13,487 nt of DNA, taken from assembly GCA_047605865.1 (NCBI GenBank), contig JASGFC010000033.1:1-13487 (forward strand). Reading direction: 5' to 3'. Source of the DNA: JASGDC01 sp047605865. GTDB taxonomy: Bacteria; Actinomycetota; Actinomycetes; Actinomycetales; Micrococcaceae. Below, piece after piece: positions 5,276 to 13,487 of the stretch. The notes beneath the pieces are model-generated. The model did no database searches, was not told the DNA's origin, and was given only the letters and a program-made list of their open reading frames with translations. Positions within the stretch are counted from its first letter, which is position 1; each line of letters opens with the position of its first letter. The translations under genes were made by a program, and so were the position numbers.

Positions 5276-5332
5276 ATGGACTACTTCAGAATGGGACAAT
5301 TGAAAGTTGAAACAGTTTATGGCTGTAAATAG
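5276..5332 (+). CDS. Short leader ORF before the nuclease-like gene
   Basis: An 18-codon ORF (MDYFRMGQLKVETVYGCK) with the best ribosome-binding site in the area, GAGAGG at 5265-5270, 5 bases from its ATG. It ends with TAG at 5330-5332, overlapping the ATG at 5319 and lying 13 bases before the ATG at 5346 of the next gene, in another frame. This arrangement suits translational coupling or a leader peptide. The peptide has no recognisable motif. It could also be the displaced true N-terminus of the next gene after a frameshift. Confidence 0.4.
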   Translation: MDYFRMGQLKVETVYGCK

Positions 5333-5345
5333 AAGAGATGGCAAC

Positions 5346-6998
5346 ATGGGCGAATTATCTTTGGAGCTGCTACCAGAGTTTAGTTTTATCTCTAGCGAAG
5401 TTGCTGAGATTTATAAGCGGCAAATCCAGATCATCAATAATAGGGTAGATAATTCCTATATTAATCTGAAGTATATAGTTAAAGTAGAAGCTTCCTTAGA
5501 GCAATGTCTCAGAGACCTTAGAAATAGTTTGCAGAAGGTTAGCCCTTCAGCTGCACTAAATGTTTTACCAAGTTCTGCTGGTATGTACTACCAAGATTTT
5601 GGTCTTAATAGGGTGTTTCCAGAAGCAAAATGTGCCTGGCTCATTGGAGTTTTTGGTGCTGGTACCGTCAATTCGAAAAATGCAATCTTAGAGGTTTATA
5701 CAAACTATCAGAAATGGTGTTCTACTAGAATTGTTCTTGGGTTTCTTAGACAATTTTTAGAAAAGTCAGATAGTTTAGAGAACTTTAGAGAAAGTGCAAT
5801 CTCAAATAATATTCTCCCTACAGAATCAAAGATGAGGTTAATTATTGACAAGCTTTGTTCTTATGCTGCAGATTGGGCCGAAAAAAATCTAATAGAAGAT
5901 TACAGTTTAAATGGAGATACAGCTAGGCTGATTAGTAAAAATTATGGTATGGCAAGCGACTATATCCAAGCTGCTCACAATCAAGGACAGATAGCAGATC
6001 AGATTCATATAAACCAGTTATTACTAGAAGATGTACCTTCCTCTCTTATAAAAGTACTTACAGCCAGTAAAGAGAACGCTACAAATAAAAAATTAACTGA
6101 TGCTCTTGAAAATGAACATTCAACGCTCTTTCCTATTGTCTTTCTCGATGAGAAGTATTTTATCTTAGATCGAGTATCTTGGCAGATAAAGCGTGAAACT
6201 ACTTTTATTAATTTGATAATGAACAAGACCGCAGAAGAGAAACGTAAAAAAGAAGGGGAAGTGCTTGAGTATGTTACAAAGAGAATATTGCAAGAATACG
6301 GACCTGATGACTTTTCATGGAGTACTGGACAGTATTTAACTCCAGAATCTCAAACCGATAGAAGCAACCCAGTTGAAGTGGATTTAGTAGGATTATCACA
6401 AAGAAATTTAATTATCGGTGAGTGTAAATCTAATAGAGTATCAAAAAATTATAAAAATGCGAGAATCAATTTTTACCAAAAAATTCTAAAGAAGGCGACT
6501 GATCAAGTGCACAATGTTTTTAAACTTTGGGATGAAGGGTGGCGAATAAAAGGCTTGCTTATTCGTGAAGTAGAAAAGAAAGAAGGCATGATTGTAACGC
6601 TGTCTAATTATGCGTCTACTGTTTGGCAATCTTCTCAATTGAACGTTCGGAATAGAAAGGCAAACTTTCCTATTCTGCCTATTCACTCTCTAGCTTTTGT
6701 ATGTTTGTTACTAGAAGATTCAACTCAGTTTGCCGATTATCTTGAAATTAGAAAGAAAATGGTTAGTCTCAACTTTCACGGGTTTGATGAGCTCGAGTAT
6801 TTATTGTTTTTCTTTAACCCCGATGAGGATATTAAGGACTATTCCTCAGAAAATCTGCAAACAAGGATCTTTGCACAGTATGAATTGAATCAAGAGTTTG
6901 CAATGACATTTGACCCTTTCGATATAACAGATAAAAATAGACGAGAAAATTTTTTATTGAACATCAGAAAAAATATTACAAAAGTAAATTTTATATAA
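5346..6998 (+). CDS. PD-(D/E)XK nuclease-like protein, 550 aa
   Basis: I do not recognise the full-length protein. Numbered from the ATG at 5346, residues about 300-370 carry a plausible PD-(D/E)XK core: Glu305 in a helix (KKEGEVLEYV), Asp346 in PVEVDLVG and Glu359-x-Lys361 in LIIGECKSN, followed by a helix. This matches the active-site pattern of restriction-like endonucleases and NERD-type domains. The first 290 residues and the last 150 show no motif I know; they are mixed helical and soluble. The start is uncertain: AGAAGAG (5331-5337) favours ATG 5346, but ATG 5319 (559 aa) and TTG 5307 (563 aa) are in frame. Expression is probably tied to the leader ORF and the block at 5200-5229. It may act in defence, given its neighbours, or be an orphan restriction enzyme. 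No partner methylase is adjacent on the left. Confidence 0.75.
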   Translation: MGELSLELLPEFSFISSEVAEIYKRQIQIINNRVDNSYINLKYIVKVEASLEQCLRDLRNSLQKVSPSAALNVLPSSAGMYYQDFGLNRVFPEAKCAWLIGVFGAGTVNSKNAILEVYTNYQKWCSTRIVLGFLRQFLEKSDSLENFRESAISNNILPTESKMRLIIDKLCSYAADWAEKNLIEDYSLNGDTARLISKNYGMASDYIQAAHNQGQIADQIHINQLLLEDVPSSLIKVLTASKENATNKKLTDALENEHSTLFPIVFLDEKYFILDRVSWQIKRETTFINLIMNKTAEEKRKKEGEVLEYVTKRILQEYGPDDFSWSTGQYLTPESQTDRSNPVEVDLVGLSQRNLIIGECKSNRVSKNYKNARINFYQKILKKATDQVHNVFKLWDEGWRIKGLLIREVEKKEGMIVTLSNYASTVWQSSQLNVRNRKANFPILPIHSLAFVCLLLEDSTQFADYLEIRKKMVSLNFHGFDELEYLLFFFNPDEDIKDYSSENLQTRIFAQYELNQEFAMTFDPFDITDKNRRENFLLNIRKNITKVNFI

Positions 6999-7258
6999 GG
7001 TAATTTATTTATTTTTTCGTAGTCAGTATTGACCTCAAGATCTAGTAGCCTTTTGTTGAGTCTTTTATCTTTTCCCTATCTTGTTTTGAATGGTGGCAGC
7101 CTACTCCAAAGAACATTTTTACTACTTTCTTTTTGAAAATGTGAAAAATAATCCTCGTTCTCGTCGGACATAAAGGATAATTAGTATTGCTACATAAGAT
7201 GTTTGAGGCCCTTTGAGTTTATTATCCTCAAACGCTACAGAGGAAAATAATAGCGAAG
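6999..7258 (+). other. Intergenic region before the helicase operon
   Basis: 260 bp, T-rich at the left (7007-7080). I see no clear terminator after the nuclease-like gene: the T-run at 7013-7018 is preceded only by an AT-only weak stem. An inverted repeat ACATTTT/AAAATGT (7113-7119 and 7136-7142) is short. No convincing sigma-70 promoter was found, so the helicase gene could have a promoter of another type or be read from upstream. The right end holds the inverted repeat described next. Confidence 0.5.
7201..7244 (+). promoter_or_regulatory. Inverted repeat and Shine-Dalgarno of the helicase gene
   Basis: GTTTGAGG (7201-7208) and CCTCAAAC (7226-7233) are a perfect 8-bp inverted repeat. TCCTC at 7225-7229 can alternatively pair with GAGGA at 7240-7244, the likely Shine-Dalgarno, which lies rather far (14 bases) from the ATG. 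The layout parallels the Fic leader, though the second pairing is only 5 bp. It could equally be an operator in DNA. Confidence 0.4.
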
Positions 7259-10200
7259 ATGCAACCTGATGACAAATTTAAAAAGATAAATCTTAGAAAT
7301 GTCTGCCTTATTGACAACGGAGAAGAACGTTTCAACCTAAGCGATGTTCTTAAGAAAATTGTTACTGAATACTATCCTGAATACGACCTAAATGAACAAT
7401 CTGGAGAACAACAAGAGAAGAAGTGTCTCTCTATTGCCGTAGGGTATATTGACCTACCTGGCATTGAGCTGTTGTTCAAATTCATTAAAAATTTTGACAA
7501 AATAAGAATCCTGATTGGGCGAGACCCTGAGCCTACGGAAATTCAAAAGGAAGTCGGAAGAGGTTTCCATGCTGGTAATACTCGAGAAGAGCTAAAAGAG
7601 GAGATTGAAAAACTCCCAGATCCGATCTTTGCAGATTACACTCTCTCTAACGACTTAGAAGAATTAGCAAAAGAAATTGATGAATTTGATGATAATCCAG
7701 ATAAAGCCAAAATAAAATATTTCAAACTAATTGAAGGCTTACTAATGCTTATTGGCGCTGGCAAGTTAGAGTTAAAAATCTATGACAAGTTGTTTGGAAC
7801 AGAGCGGCTTCACGCTAAGGCATTTATTTTTGGTTATGACGATTCAGTGGTAAAAAAAGTCGCTGAAAATCAAATTAATGTTGCAGATATGATTCTTAAT
7901 GACAAGAAGTCACCTGCAGGGAAAATATTAAAACAGAAGCAACTCGATAAGGTCGAAGATAACAGATTAATACTTCAAGAATTCGCTGGAATTGAAGTGC
8001 CTGAATATCCCGCTTCAACAGATGCGTTTGCAACAATGGGATCATCTAACTTCACTAGAGCAGGGCTTAAGACTAGTAAAGAGCTTAATACTTTTCTGGA
8101 CACTACTCAATTTATTACTGGTTTAAGAGGGAATTCTAAGCACTCATTGAGTTATCTTGAGTGGTTTGAAGAAATGTGGACTCACCTTGGCAACGAAGAT
8201 TGGTCAGGAGAGTTTTCAGAGGTTGTCAGAGAATCAAAGCTCTATAAAGATGGTGAAAAAGCTAATACTGAACAAGAGCCGGAAAAGGATTTATTTCCTA
8301 CAAAAAAGGATGCTTACATCAAAGCTTTACTTGAGGCATATCCAGAAGTTAAAGCTTCAAGAGAAAAATTAGATTTCAATGGTAGTTGGTTCTATGATTT
8401 CCAAAAAGAAAGCGTTGGCCGGTTAAGGTACAGGCTGAAAGAAAAGAAATTAGCAATTCTGGCTGACTCAGTTGGTTTAGGCAAGACTATCACTGCCGGA
8501 GGTGTGATTGTTAAAGCATTGAACGAAGGTAAATCAGTTTGCATTATTGCTCCTTCAGGCCTCACCAACCAATGGATTGATGAGCTTAGTGAAACAAATA
8601 AATTTGGACTCAAAATTAGCTCTGCAAACGTGCCTGAGGTCTGTAAGAAGAACTTAAATCTTATTAAGCCTACTTCACTAGATAGTAAGAAATGCCAGGA
8701 CGTGATGATCTTGTCTATGGAAAATATGAATGAGATTAAAAAAGCAAAAGAATCTAGCAAGAATTATGACTTATTTGTTATTGATGAAGTTCATAAGCTT
8801 AAATCTGAGCAAGGAGCAAGGATGAAAAACATTCGATCTTTGTTGCGTAAAAATAAACAAAGTGAAACTCTTATGCTTACTGCAACTCCTTTAAGTAATA
8901 CCTTGAACGACTTTATTTCCTATCTTAAGCTTGGTCGCAAAAATGATGCTGCAATTGTAAATGTAACAGTTGATAGCAACCCAATGAACTTTCAGTTATT
9001 TTTGAAAAAAATAATGAAAGAAGTTTCTGACGTTCGCAAAGAGAATAAAAAGCAAGATGCTTTAGATGAGAGCTTAGAAAAGAAGAAAACTGTTGACTGG
9101 GCTAAGTATGAAGCACCTTTAAAAGAAGGCTTCATGGCTTATATGGTTAGGAACACTCGTCAAGAAATCGAGGCTAATGAGGAATATAAAAAGTCTGGTC
9201 TGAAGTTCCCTAAGGACCACCTTGGGCGAATCAAGTATGACTTTACTGCAGAAGAGAATAATGATGTAAAAGATCTAGTTGCTGAGAATAAAGCAGTTTT
9301 GGAGAGCGTAGATCTTGAGTCTGTTAGCTTAGGTGGGCTAGCTGCTGCAACAAAGAGATTGAAGCATCCGATTACTCTCATCAAACAAGATGAAATTGAA
9401 GATAAGCCATTGCCTGGAGAAGATCAAGATGAAGATTATACAGACGACAGTTTCACCGAGATTTTTAAATTAATTTTATTGCTTGGGTTTGTTCCTTATA
9501 GAACTTCGCTTTACCGAAAAGACATTTATAATTCCAATTCGGAACAACTTTCAGCTCTTCTTGAAACAGACTCAAAACTTTCGCACAAAGTGAAAACTCA
9601 AGCGTCCATTCACAACATCTTGAGGGTAAATTACTTAAAAAGAGCAGAGTCGAGCTTAGGTGCACTATCTAAGACTCTGGAGCACTATAAGGGCAAAATA
9701 GCAGAACTGGAGAAAGCAATAAAGATGGACAAAGTTCCAATTTCTTCAACAGATAAGCTTCAAGCAGATGTGTCACTAGATGCCGCAGATGATGAAGTGA
9801 TAGATAACGAAGAAGGGAAAGATTCTTTAACTTATGAAGATATTTCTAATTACGAAAAACAAGATTTAGTTGATGACATTTCTCGTGATAAAAATCTAAT
9901 TACTCTTCTAGAAAAGATAATTGCGCTTCTTGAAAAAGAAGATGATAAAGTAAAGGCGCTTGTCGAGTTTTTAACTCAAATCAAAAAGGATGATCCAATA
10001 GCTAAAGTTCTCGTATTTAGCGAATATAGGGACACGATAACGTATTTGAATGAATTGATAGGTAACCACATTCATTTCGAAAGCGGACGAAAAAAGATAT
10101 GGGCCAACATTAATTATGTACTAGGTGGAGATGTTGATATTGAAGAAAAAGTAGCATTATTTTCACCTGTTTCAAAAGGGTATACCGAAAAATACAGAGA

Positions 10201-11248
10201 AGAAAACTCGCAACACGAAATTGTGAAGTTGCTCGCTAATAATGATAAACATACTGATATCCTCTTGGCTACAGATGCGTTGAGCGAAGGCCAAAATCTT
10301 CAAGATGCGAATTATATTGTTAATTTTGACGTTCCTTGGAACCCTATACGAATAGTCCAGCGAAACGGACGTATCAATAGATTGCAGTCAGATCACAAAG
10401 ATATCTACATCTACCTTATGAAACCAGAAGGTTCTTATAAACTGTTCTTGCGACTGATGGATGTTGTTGGTTCAAAAATTGATATGTTGACCAACACAGG
10501 TTTAGCAGATGTAAATATTACTGAGGAAGGCCAAATCTCCAAAACTACTTGGCAGATGTTTGAGGATGAAGCAACAGAAATTGCTGATGTAGATAATGCT
10601 ACTGAAGAGATACAAAAAACTAACCACTATGCATATCTCGAAAAATATCTTAACGAGAACAAGGACGACAAAGTACTTGAACGTTTATTGAGTATTAAAT
10701 CAGGAACTTGGTTCAATACAGCTGATATGCATTCAAGGGAGACATTGGTTCTATTCCAGAATCATTGGGAATCGGAATATGGTAAGTTTAATAACTCTTC
10801 TGGAGGAGGCTCGTATTCAAAACTTCTGAGAGAAGAGTTTCTTGATCTGGTACAAAGTAATGATGATTCAACTAGCGGTTTGAGTATTAAACCAGTTGCT
10901 GAGAGACAGGTATTAGAAAAGGAAATAAAAAATGGTGCTGCCGCTAAGAGAATAGCGCATAAAGAACAAATGGAAAATTGGAATGCTACTGAAGCCGGCA
11001 AAATAGAGAAACTCGTAAAGTCTATGAAAGGTTTTGCTATGAAAGACTTCCGAAACTTGCCAAATATAAGCTACTACGCTGAAGACATACGCGAGATACT
11101 TGCACAAATAGCAAAAGGTGGAGAACCAACTGAGCGACAAAAAGACAATTTTGTGGAGCTAATAGAGGATATGAAATCAGAAGCTGAGAACATAAATCTT
11201 GAGAATACAACAGAAAATAATGGGGGATACTATTATGTCGCAGAATAA
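7259..11248 (+). CDS. PLD-nuclease/SNF2-type helicase fusion
   Basis: A 1329-residue two-part enzyme. Residues about 55-310 form a phospholipase D-like nuclease domain of the NgoFVII/helicase-associated kind: LHAKAFIFG with His185 and Lys187, then MGSSNFTRAGL (260-270) with Asn264. Residues about 378-560 are the first RecA domain of a superfamily 2 helicase: Walker A DSVGLGKT (403-410), motif II DEVH (509-512), motif III LTATP (540-544). Residues about 900-1050 are the second: VLVFSEYRDT (917-926), ATDALSEGQNLQ (1004-1015) and arginine-finger motif QRNGRINR (1034-1041). A long charged insert, partly coiled (about 590-900), and a 280-residue C-terminal tail complete it. It should translocate on DNA and cut or remodel it in the cytoplasm. 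Its last 14 bases overlap the methyltransferase gene, so the two are co-translated. Confidence 0.9.
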   Translation: MQPDDKFKKINLRNVCLIDNGEERFNLSDVLKKIVTEYYPEYDLNEQSGEQQEKKCLSIAVGYIDLPGIELLFKFIKNFDKIRILIGRDPEPTEIQKEVGRGFHAGNTREELKEEIEKLPDPIFADYTLSNDLEELAKEIDEFDDNPDKAKIKYFKLIEGLLMLIGAGKLELKIYDKLFGTERLHAKAFIFGYDDSVVKKVAENQINVADMILNDKKSPAGKILKQKQLDKVEDNRLILQEFAGIEVPEYPASTDAFATMGSSNFTRAGLKTSKELNTFLDTTQFITGLRGNSKHSLSYLEWFEEMWTHLGNEDWSGEFSEVVRESKLYKDGEKANTEQEPEKDLFPTKKDAYIKALLEAYPEVKASREKLDFNGSWFYDFQKESVGRLRYRLKEKKLAILADSVGLGKTITAGGVIVKALNEGKSVCIIAPSGLTNQWIDELSETNKFGLKISSANVPEVCKKNLNLIKPTSLDSKKCQDVMILSMENMNEIKKAKESSKNYDLFVIDEVHKLKSEQGARMKNIRSLLRKNKQSETLMLTATPLSNTLNDFISYLKLGRKNDAAIVNVTVDSNPMNFQLFLKKIMKEVSDVRKENKKQDALDESLEKKKTVDWAKYEAPLKEGFMAYMVRNTRQEIEANEEYKKSGLKFPKDHLGRIKYDFTAEENNDVKDLVAENKAVLESVDLESVSLGGLAAATKRLKHPITLIKQDEIEDKPLPGEDQDEDYTDDSFTEIFKLILLLGFVPYRTSLYRKDIYNSNSEQLSALLETDSKLSHKVKTQASIHNILRVNYLKRAESSLGALSKTLEHYKGKIAELEKAIKMDKVPISSTDKLQADVSLDAADDEVIDNEEGKDSLTYEDISNYEKQDLVDDISRDKNLITLLEKIIALLEKEDDKVKALVEFLTQIKKDDPIAKVLVFSEYRDTITYLNELIGNHIHFESGRKKIWANINYVLGGDVDIEEKVALFSPVSKGYTEKYREENSQHEIVKLLANNDKHTDILLATDALSEGQNLQDANYIVNFDVPWNPIRIVQRNGRINRLQSDHKDIYIYLMKPEGSYKLFLRLMDVVGSKIDMLTNTGLADVNITEEGQISKTTWQMFEDEATEIADVDNATEEIQKTNHYAYLEKYLNENKDDKVLERLLSIKSGTWFNTADMHSRETLVLFQNHWESEYGKFNNSSGGGSYSKLLREEFLDLVQSNDDSTSGLSIKPVAERQVLEKEIKNGAAAKRIAHKEQMENWNATEAGKIEKLVKSMKGFAMKDFRNLPNISYYAEDIREILAQIAKGGEPTERQKDNFVELIEDMKSEAENINLENTTENNGGYYYVAE

Positions 11249-13487
11249 ATTAGTAGAAGTTGACAATGCTTCCGTTCAATTGGCCAAACAAAAAAGTTTC
11301 AATGAAGCAGAGATGCTTGTAAAAAAACTTGTGGCTTTGCTTGGTGGTGAATATGAGGAAGTTTATAAACCATTAGAGGTGGGAATTACTGATTCAGTCG
11401 AAAATTACAACAAGATATACCAAAAGAACTCTAGTGGGTCTCCTTATCGACGTGAAGTCTACCAAGATAACAAAACAACTATAGAGTTATTCCATTTAAG
11501 AAATAAACGTAGCAAACAGGATATCCAGACCTCGATGTCTTCGCTCACTAAGTGGGTTCCAGGTGATGATGAGGATAATGGAGAGCAAGTTGGCATTTCT
11601 TTCTTCATAACGGTTGATAATTCAGTCATAATGGCTATGCAGGACGAACTGCACAATATTCGACTTGTAGAAATAGGTGGCGGTCTCAGCAACACGCAGA
11701 AAACTATATTTTCAGAGATTGAGAATGTTATTGCAAAAGACACCCGCCAAGAAATATTTGAAACTATTTGGCATGCTTTGAGGCTTCAGACTGTCAATAA
11801 CGACTTTTACAAAGGCATCGTTGCTTTCTTTGCTGACCTTGTGGATCATTTAGGTATAGATAACAAAGACGTAGAGGCTAACAAACTCTTTGCGAGCAAA
11901 CTGTTAGGACGTCTTTTGTTCCTTTGGTTTGTACGTGAAGAAAAAGTAATTCCTGAGTTTGATGAGGACGCGACTGCAGATTCTGATAAATACTATAAAG
12001 AAGTATTAAAACCTTTATTCGATAAACTCTCTACACCAACTCGGTATGGAGATGATAAAACACCGTATCTAAATGGCGGTCTTTTTAGTGGAGATTCTGT
12101 AAGTAACCTCAAGGTTAGCTTTCCACCTGAATTTTTCACTGACTTATTCGGACATTTTAAAGGGTATAACTTTACAACTGATGAATCTAGTCCAGACTTT
12201 GAACAAGTCGCTATTGACCCAGAGATGCTAGGTAAAGTTTTTGAGAGTTTGCTGGGGGCTTTGGTAACTGAAACTGGCAAAGATGTAAGAAAATCAAAGG
12301 GCACTTTCTACACTCCTCGTGAAATTGTTGAGTATATGTGTAAAGAAAGTCTTAAACAACATTTTTATGGGAAATACGATTCTGAAAAAGTCAAAACATA
12401 TATCAATCAAATCATAGATTTCAATGATGCTGAGTGGGATAAGAAAAAGTCTGTTAAGCCTAGAGAGCTGAAGCTTATTGATGATTTGAAACAACTTAAA
12501 ATCTTGGACCCTGCTTGTGGTTCGGGTGCATTTCCTATGGGAATGCAGCAGCTTCTATTGAAAATCTACAAACGCCATGACGGCTCTTCATTCGATGCCT
12601 ATCAGCGCAAGTTGAGCATTATTGAGAATAATATTTATGGATCAGATATTGAACCTATGGCAATAGAAATTGCTAAATTGCGTGCTTGGTTGTCGCTCGT
12701 AGTGGAGTATGAAGGTAACGCAGAAATTTTGCCTCTGCCTAACCTAGAGTTCAAATATGTCTGTGCAAACAGTTTAATTCCTCTTAAAGAAGTTCAGAGC
12801 GAAAGCGACGACTACCAAGACTTAACTTTTGAAGGCGAATTGAATGACATCAGAGAAAGGTTCTTTAATGCTAGAAGTCCAGAGAAGAAGAAAGAAATCA
12901 TCGCCCAATTCAGAAAATATACTAGTCATTCTTCGTTACTCGAAACAGAGGGATCGAGAAATCAGCAACTAAGTACTTATAACCCTTTTGAGAGAGGGGA
13001 AGTGGCAAGTTTTTTTGATTCCAGAGTCATGTTCGGGGTTGATGCTTTTGATATTGTGATTGGAAATCCACCTTATGTCCATTTGGAAAAAATTAAAGAT
13101 ACTGCACAGAAGTTATATAAACCACTTGGATACTCGACTTATGAAGCTAGAGGAGATATCTATTCTTTATTTTACGAATTCGGTAGCCAACAATTAAAAG
13201 ATAAAGGAATACTATCTTTTATCACTTCAAACAAATGGTTGCGTGCAGGTTATGGTTCGTCGCTTCGTGATTACTTTATCTCTAACGTGAATCCTTTACT
13301 GCTTATCGATCTTGGTGGTGGTGTATTTGATAGTGCAACCGTGGATACAAATATTCTTATCCTAAGAAAAGAAAGTTACTCAGGAATTACTAAATCTGTT
13401 GCTGCTAGCAAAGATTTTAGTATAGAAAATATGAGCGATTATATCCGACAGAATACTGTAGATATGAATTTCAAGCCTGGTGAAAGC
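11235..13487 (+). CDS. Eco57I-type adenine DNA methyltransferase, 5' part
   Basis: The first 751 codons are inside the window; the end is cut off. SAM-binding motif I is DPACGSGAF (residues 425-433) and the catalytic motif is NPPY (611-614), the order and form of N6-adenine gamma-class methylases found in type IIG enzymes, BREX PglX and DISARM DrmMI. The family's FYTPREIVEYM segment lies just upstream of motif I, after DPEMLGKVFESLL. The N-terminal 200 residues have no recognised domain, and I see no clear PD-(D/E)XK there, so nuclease activity may come from the PLD part of the helicase. Start ATG at 11235 has GGGGGA (11222-11227) 7 bases upstream and overlaps the helicase stop by 14 bases. 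The protein probably marks host DNA as self; a target-recognition domain would be expected beyond the edge. Confidence 0.9.
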   Translation, partial: MSQNKLVEVDNASVQLAKQKSFNEAEMLVKKLVALLGGEYEEVYKPLEVGITDSVENYNKIYQKNSSGSPYRREVYQDNKTTIELFHLRNKRSKQDIQTSMSSLTKWVPGDDEDNGEQVGISFFITVDNSVIMAMQDELHNIRLVEIGGGLSNTQKTIFSEIENVIAKDTRQEIFETIWHALRLQTVNNDFYKGIVAFFADLVDHLGIDNKDVEANKLFASKLLGRLLFLWFVREEKVIPEFDEDATADSDKYYKEVLKPLFDKLSTPTRYGDDKTPYLNGGLFSGDSVSNLKVSFPPEFFTDLFGHFKGYNFTTDESSPDFEQVAIDPEMLGKVFESLLGALVTETGKDVRKSKGTFYTPREIVEYMCKESLKQHFYGKYDSEKVKTYINQIIDFNDAEWDKKKSVKPRELKLIDDLKQLKILDPACGSGAFPMGMQQLLLKIYKRHDGSSFDAYQRKLSIIENNIYGSDIEPMAIEIAKLRAWLSLVVEYEGNAEILPLPNLEFKYVCANSLIPLKEVQSESDDYQDLTFEGELNDIRERFFNARSPEKKKEIIAQFRKYTSHSSLLETEGSRNQQLSTYNPFERGEVASFFDSRVMFGVDAFDIVIGNPPYVHLEKIKDTAQKLYKPLGYSTYEARGDIYSLFYEFGSQQLKDKGILSFITSNKWLRAGYGSSLRDYFISNVNPLLLIDLGGGVFDSATVDTNILILRKESYSGITKSVAASKDFSIENMSDYIRQNTVDMNFKPGES

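Noticed and set aside
7001..7018. Terminator after the nuclease-like gene
   Set aside because: There is a T-run, but the only stem before it is a short AT-only pairing.
7188..7217. A fourth copy of the promoter-operator block before the helicase
   Set aside because: TGCTACATA followed by CCCTTTGAG has a similar look, but only about 15 of 30 bases agree and the palindrome is absent.
8157..11743. ORFs of 66-122 codons inside the helicase and methylase genes
   Set aside because: All overlap motif-bearing parts of the two large genes, lack ribosome-binding sites and have low-complexity Leu/Ser-rich translations typical of the antisense of acidic genes.
1..13487. CRISPR arrays, tRNA or rRNA genes, and TGA recoding
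   Set aside because: No regularly spaced direct repeats and no tRNA-like T-arm or acceptor pairing were seen. Long genes contain no in-frame TGA and one gene ends at TGA, so the standard code is adequate.
7259..13487. A classical type I or type III restriction system
   Set aside because: No HsdS-like subunit or HsdR/Res organisation is visible. The nuclease domain is PLD-type and the methylase is of the Eco57I kind.

Overview
The window is AT-rich bacterial DNA read with the standard code: TAA, TAG and TGA all end genes, and no long ORF contains an in-frame TGA. The organism cannot be named from what is here. The one insertion sequence encodes an IS1249-type transposase, a group best known to me from Actinomycetota, so a low-GC actinobacterium or an organism that shares DNA with them is possible. 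This is a weak inference.

Layout. (1) 1-584: the 3' end of an ordinary short-chain dehydrogenase, probably chromosomal backbone. (2) 585-5117: small accessory genes. They are a class II Fic AMP-transferase (701-1897), an unrecognised 159-aa protein converging on and overlapping it, an Abi_2/AbiF-type HEPN abortive-infection protein (2470-3399), a 962-bp insertion sequence (3470-4431) and a very acidic 160-aa protein. (3) 5276-6998: a PD-(D/E)XK nuclease-like protein preceded by a short leader ORF. (4) 7259 to the right edge: an overlapping gene pair encoding a PLD-nuclease/SNF2-helicase fusion (1329 aa) and an Eco57I-type adenine DNA methyltransferase cut by the window end. Together these make the region a defence island. 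The helicase-methylase pair looks like the start of a restriction or DISARM/BREX-like operon continuing downstream.

The most unusual signal is in the control regions. A 30-bp block aligns without gaps at three places: 2378-2407 (minus), 5141-5170 (minus) and 5200-5229 (plus). It consists of an extended -10 (TGN plus AT-rich hexamer) followed by a near-palindrome CAAAGCAYTTTGTC over the expected transcription start. It sits before three unrelated genes (159 aa, 160 aa and the nuclease-like protein), which suggests one regulator controls them. For two of them the similarity extends through the leader into the first codons. Several genes also have inverted repeats at their start sites. The Fic leader is the clearest: one arm can pair either with an upstream repeat or with the Shine-Dalgarno sequence.

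The insertion sequence has perfect 31-bp ends and a perfect 8-bp target duplication, but its transposase ORF appears to lack the segment carrying the first two catalytic aspartates. It lies between the Abi gene and that gene's best visible promoter.
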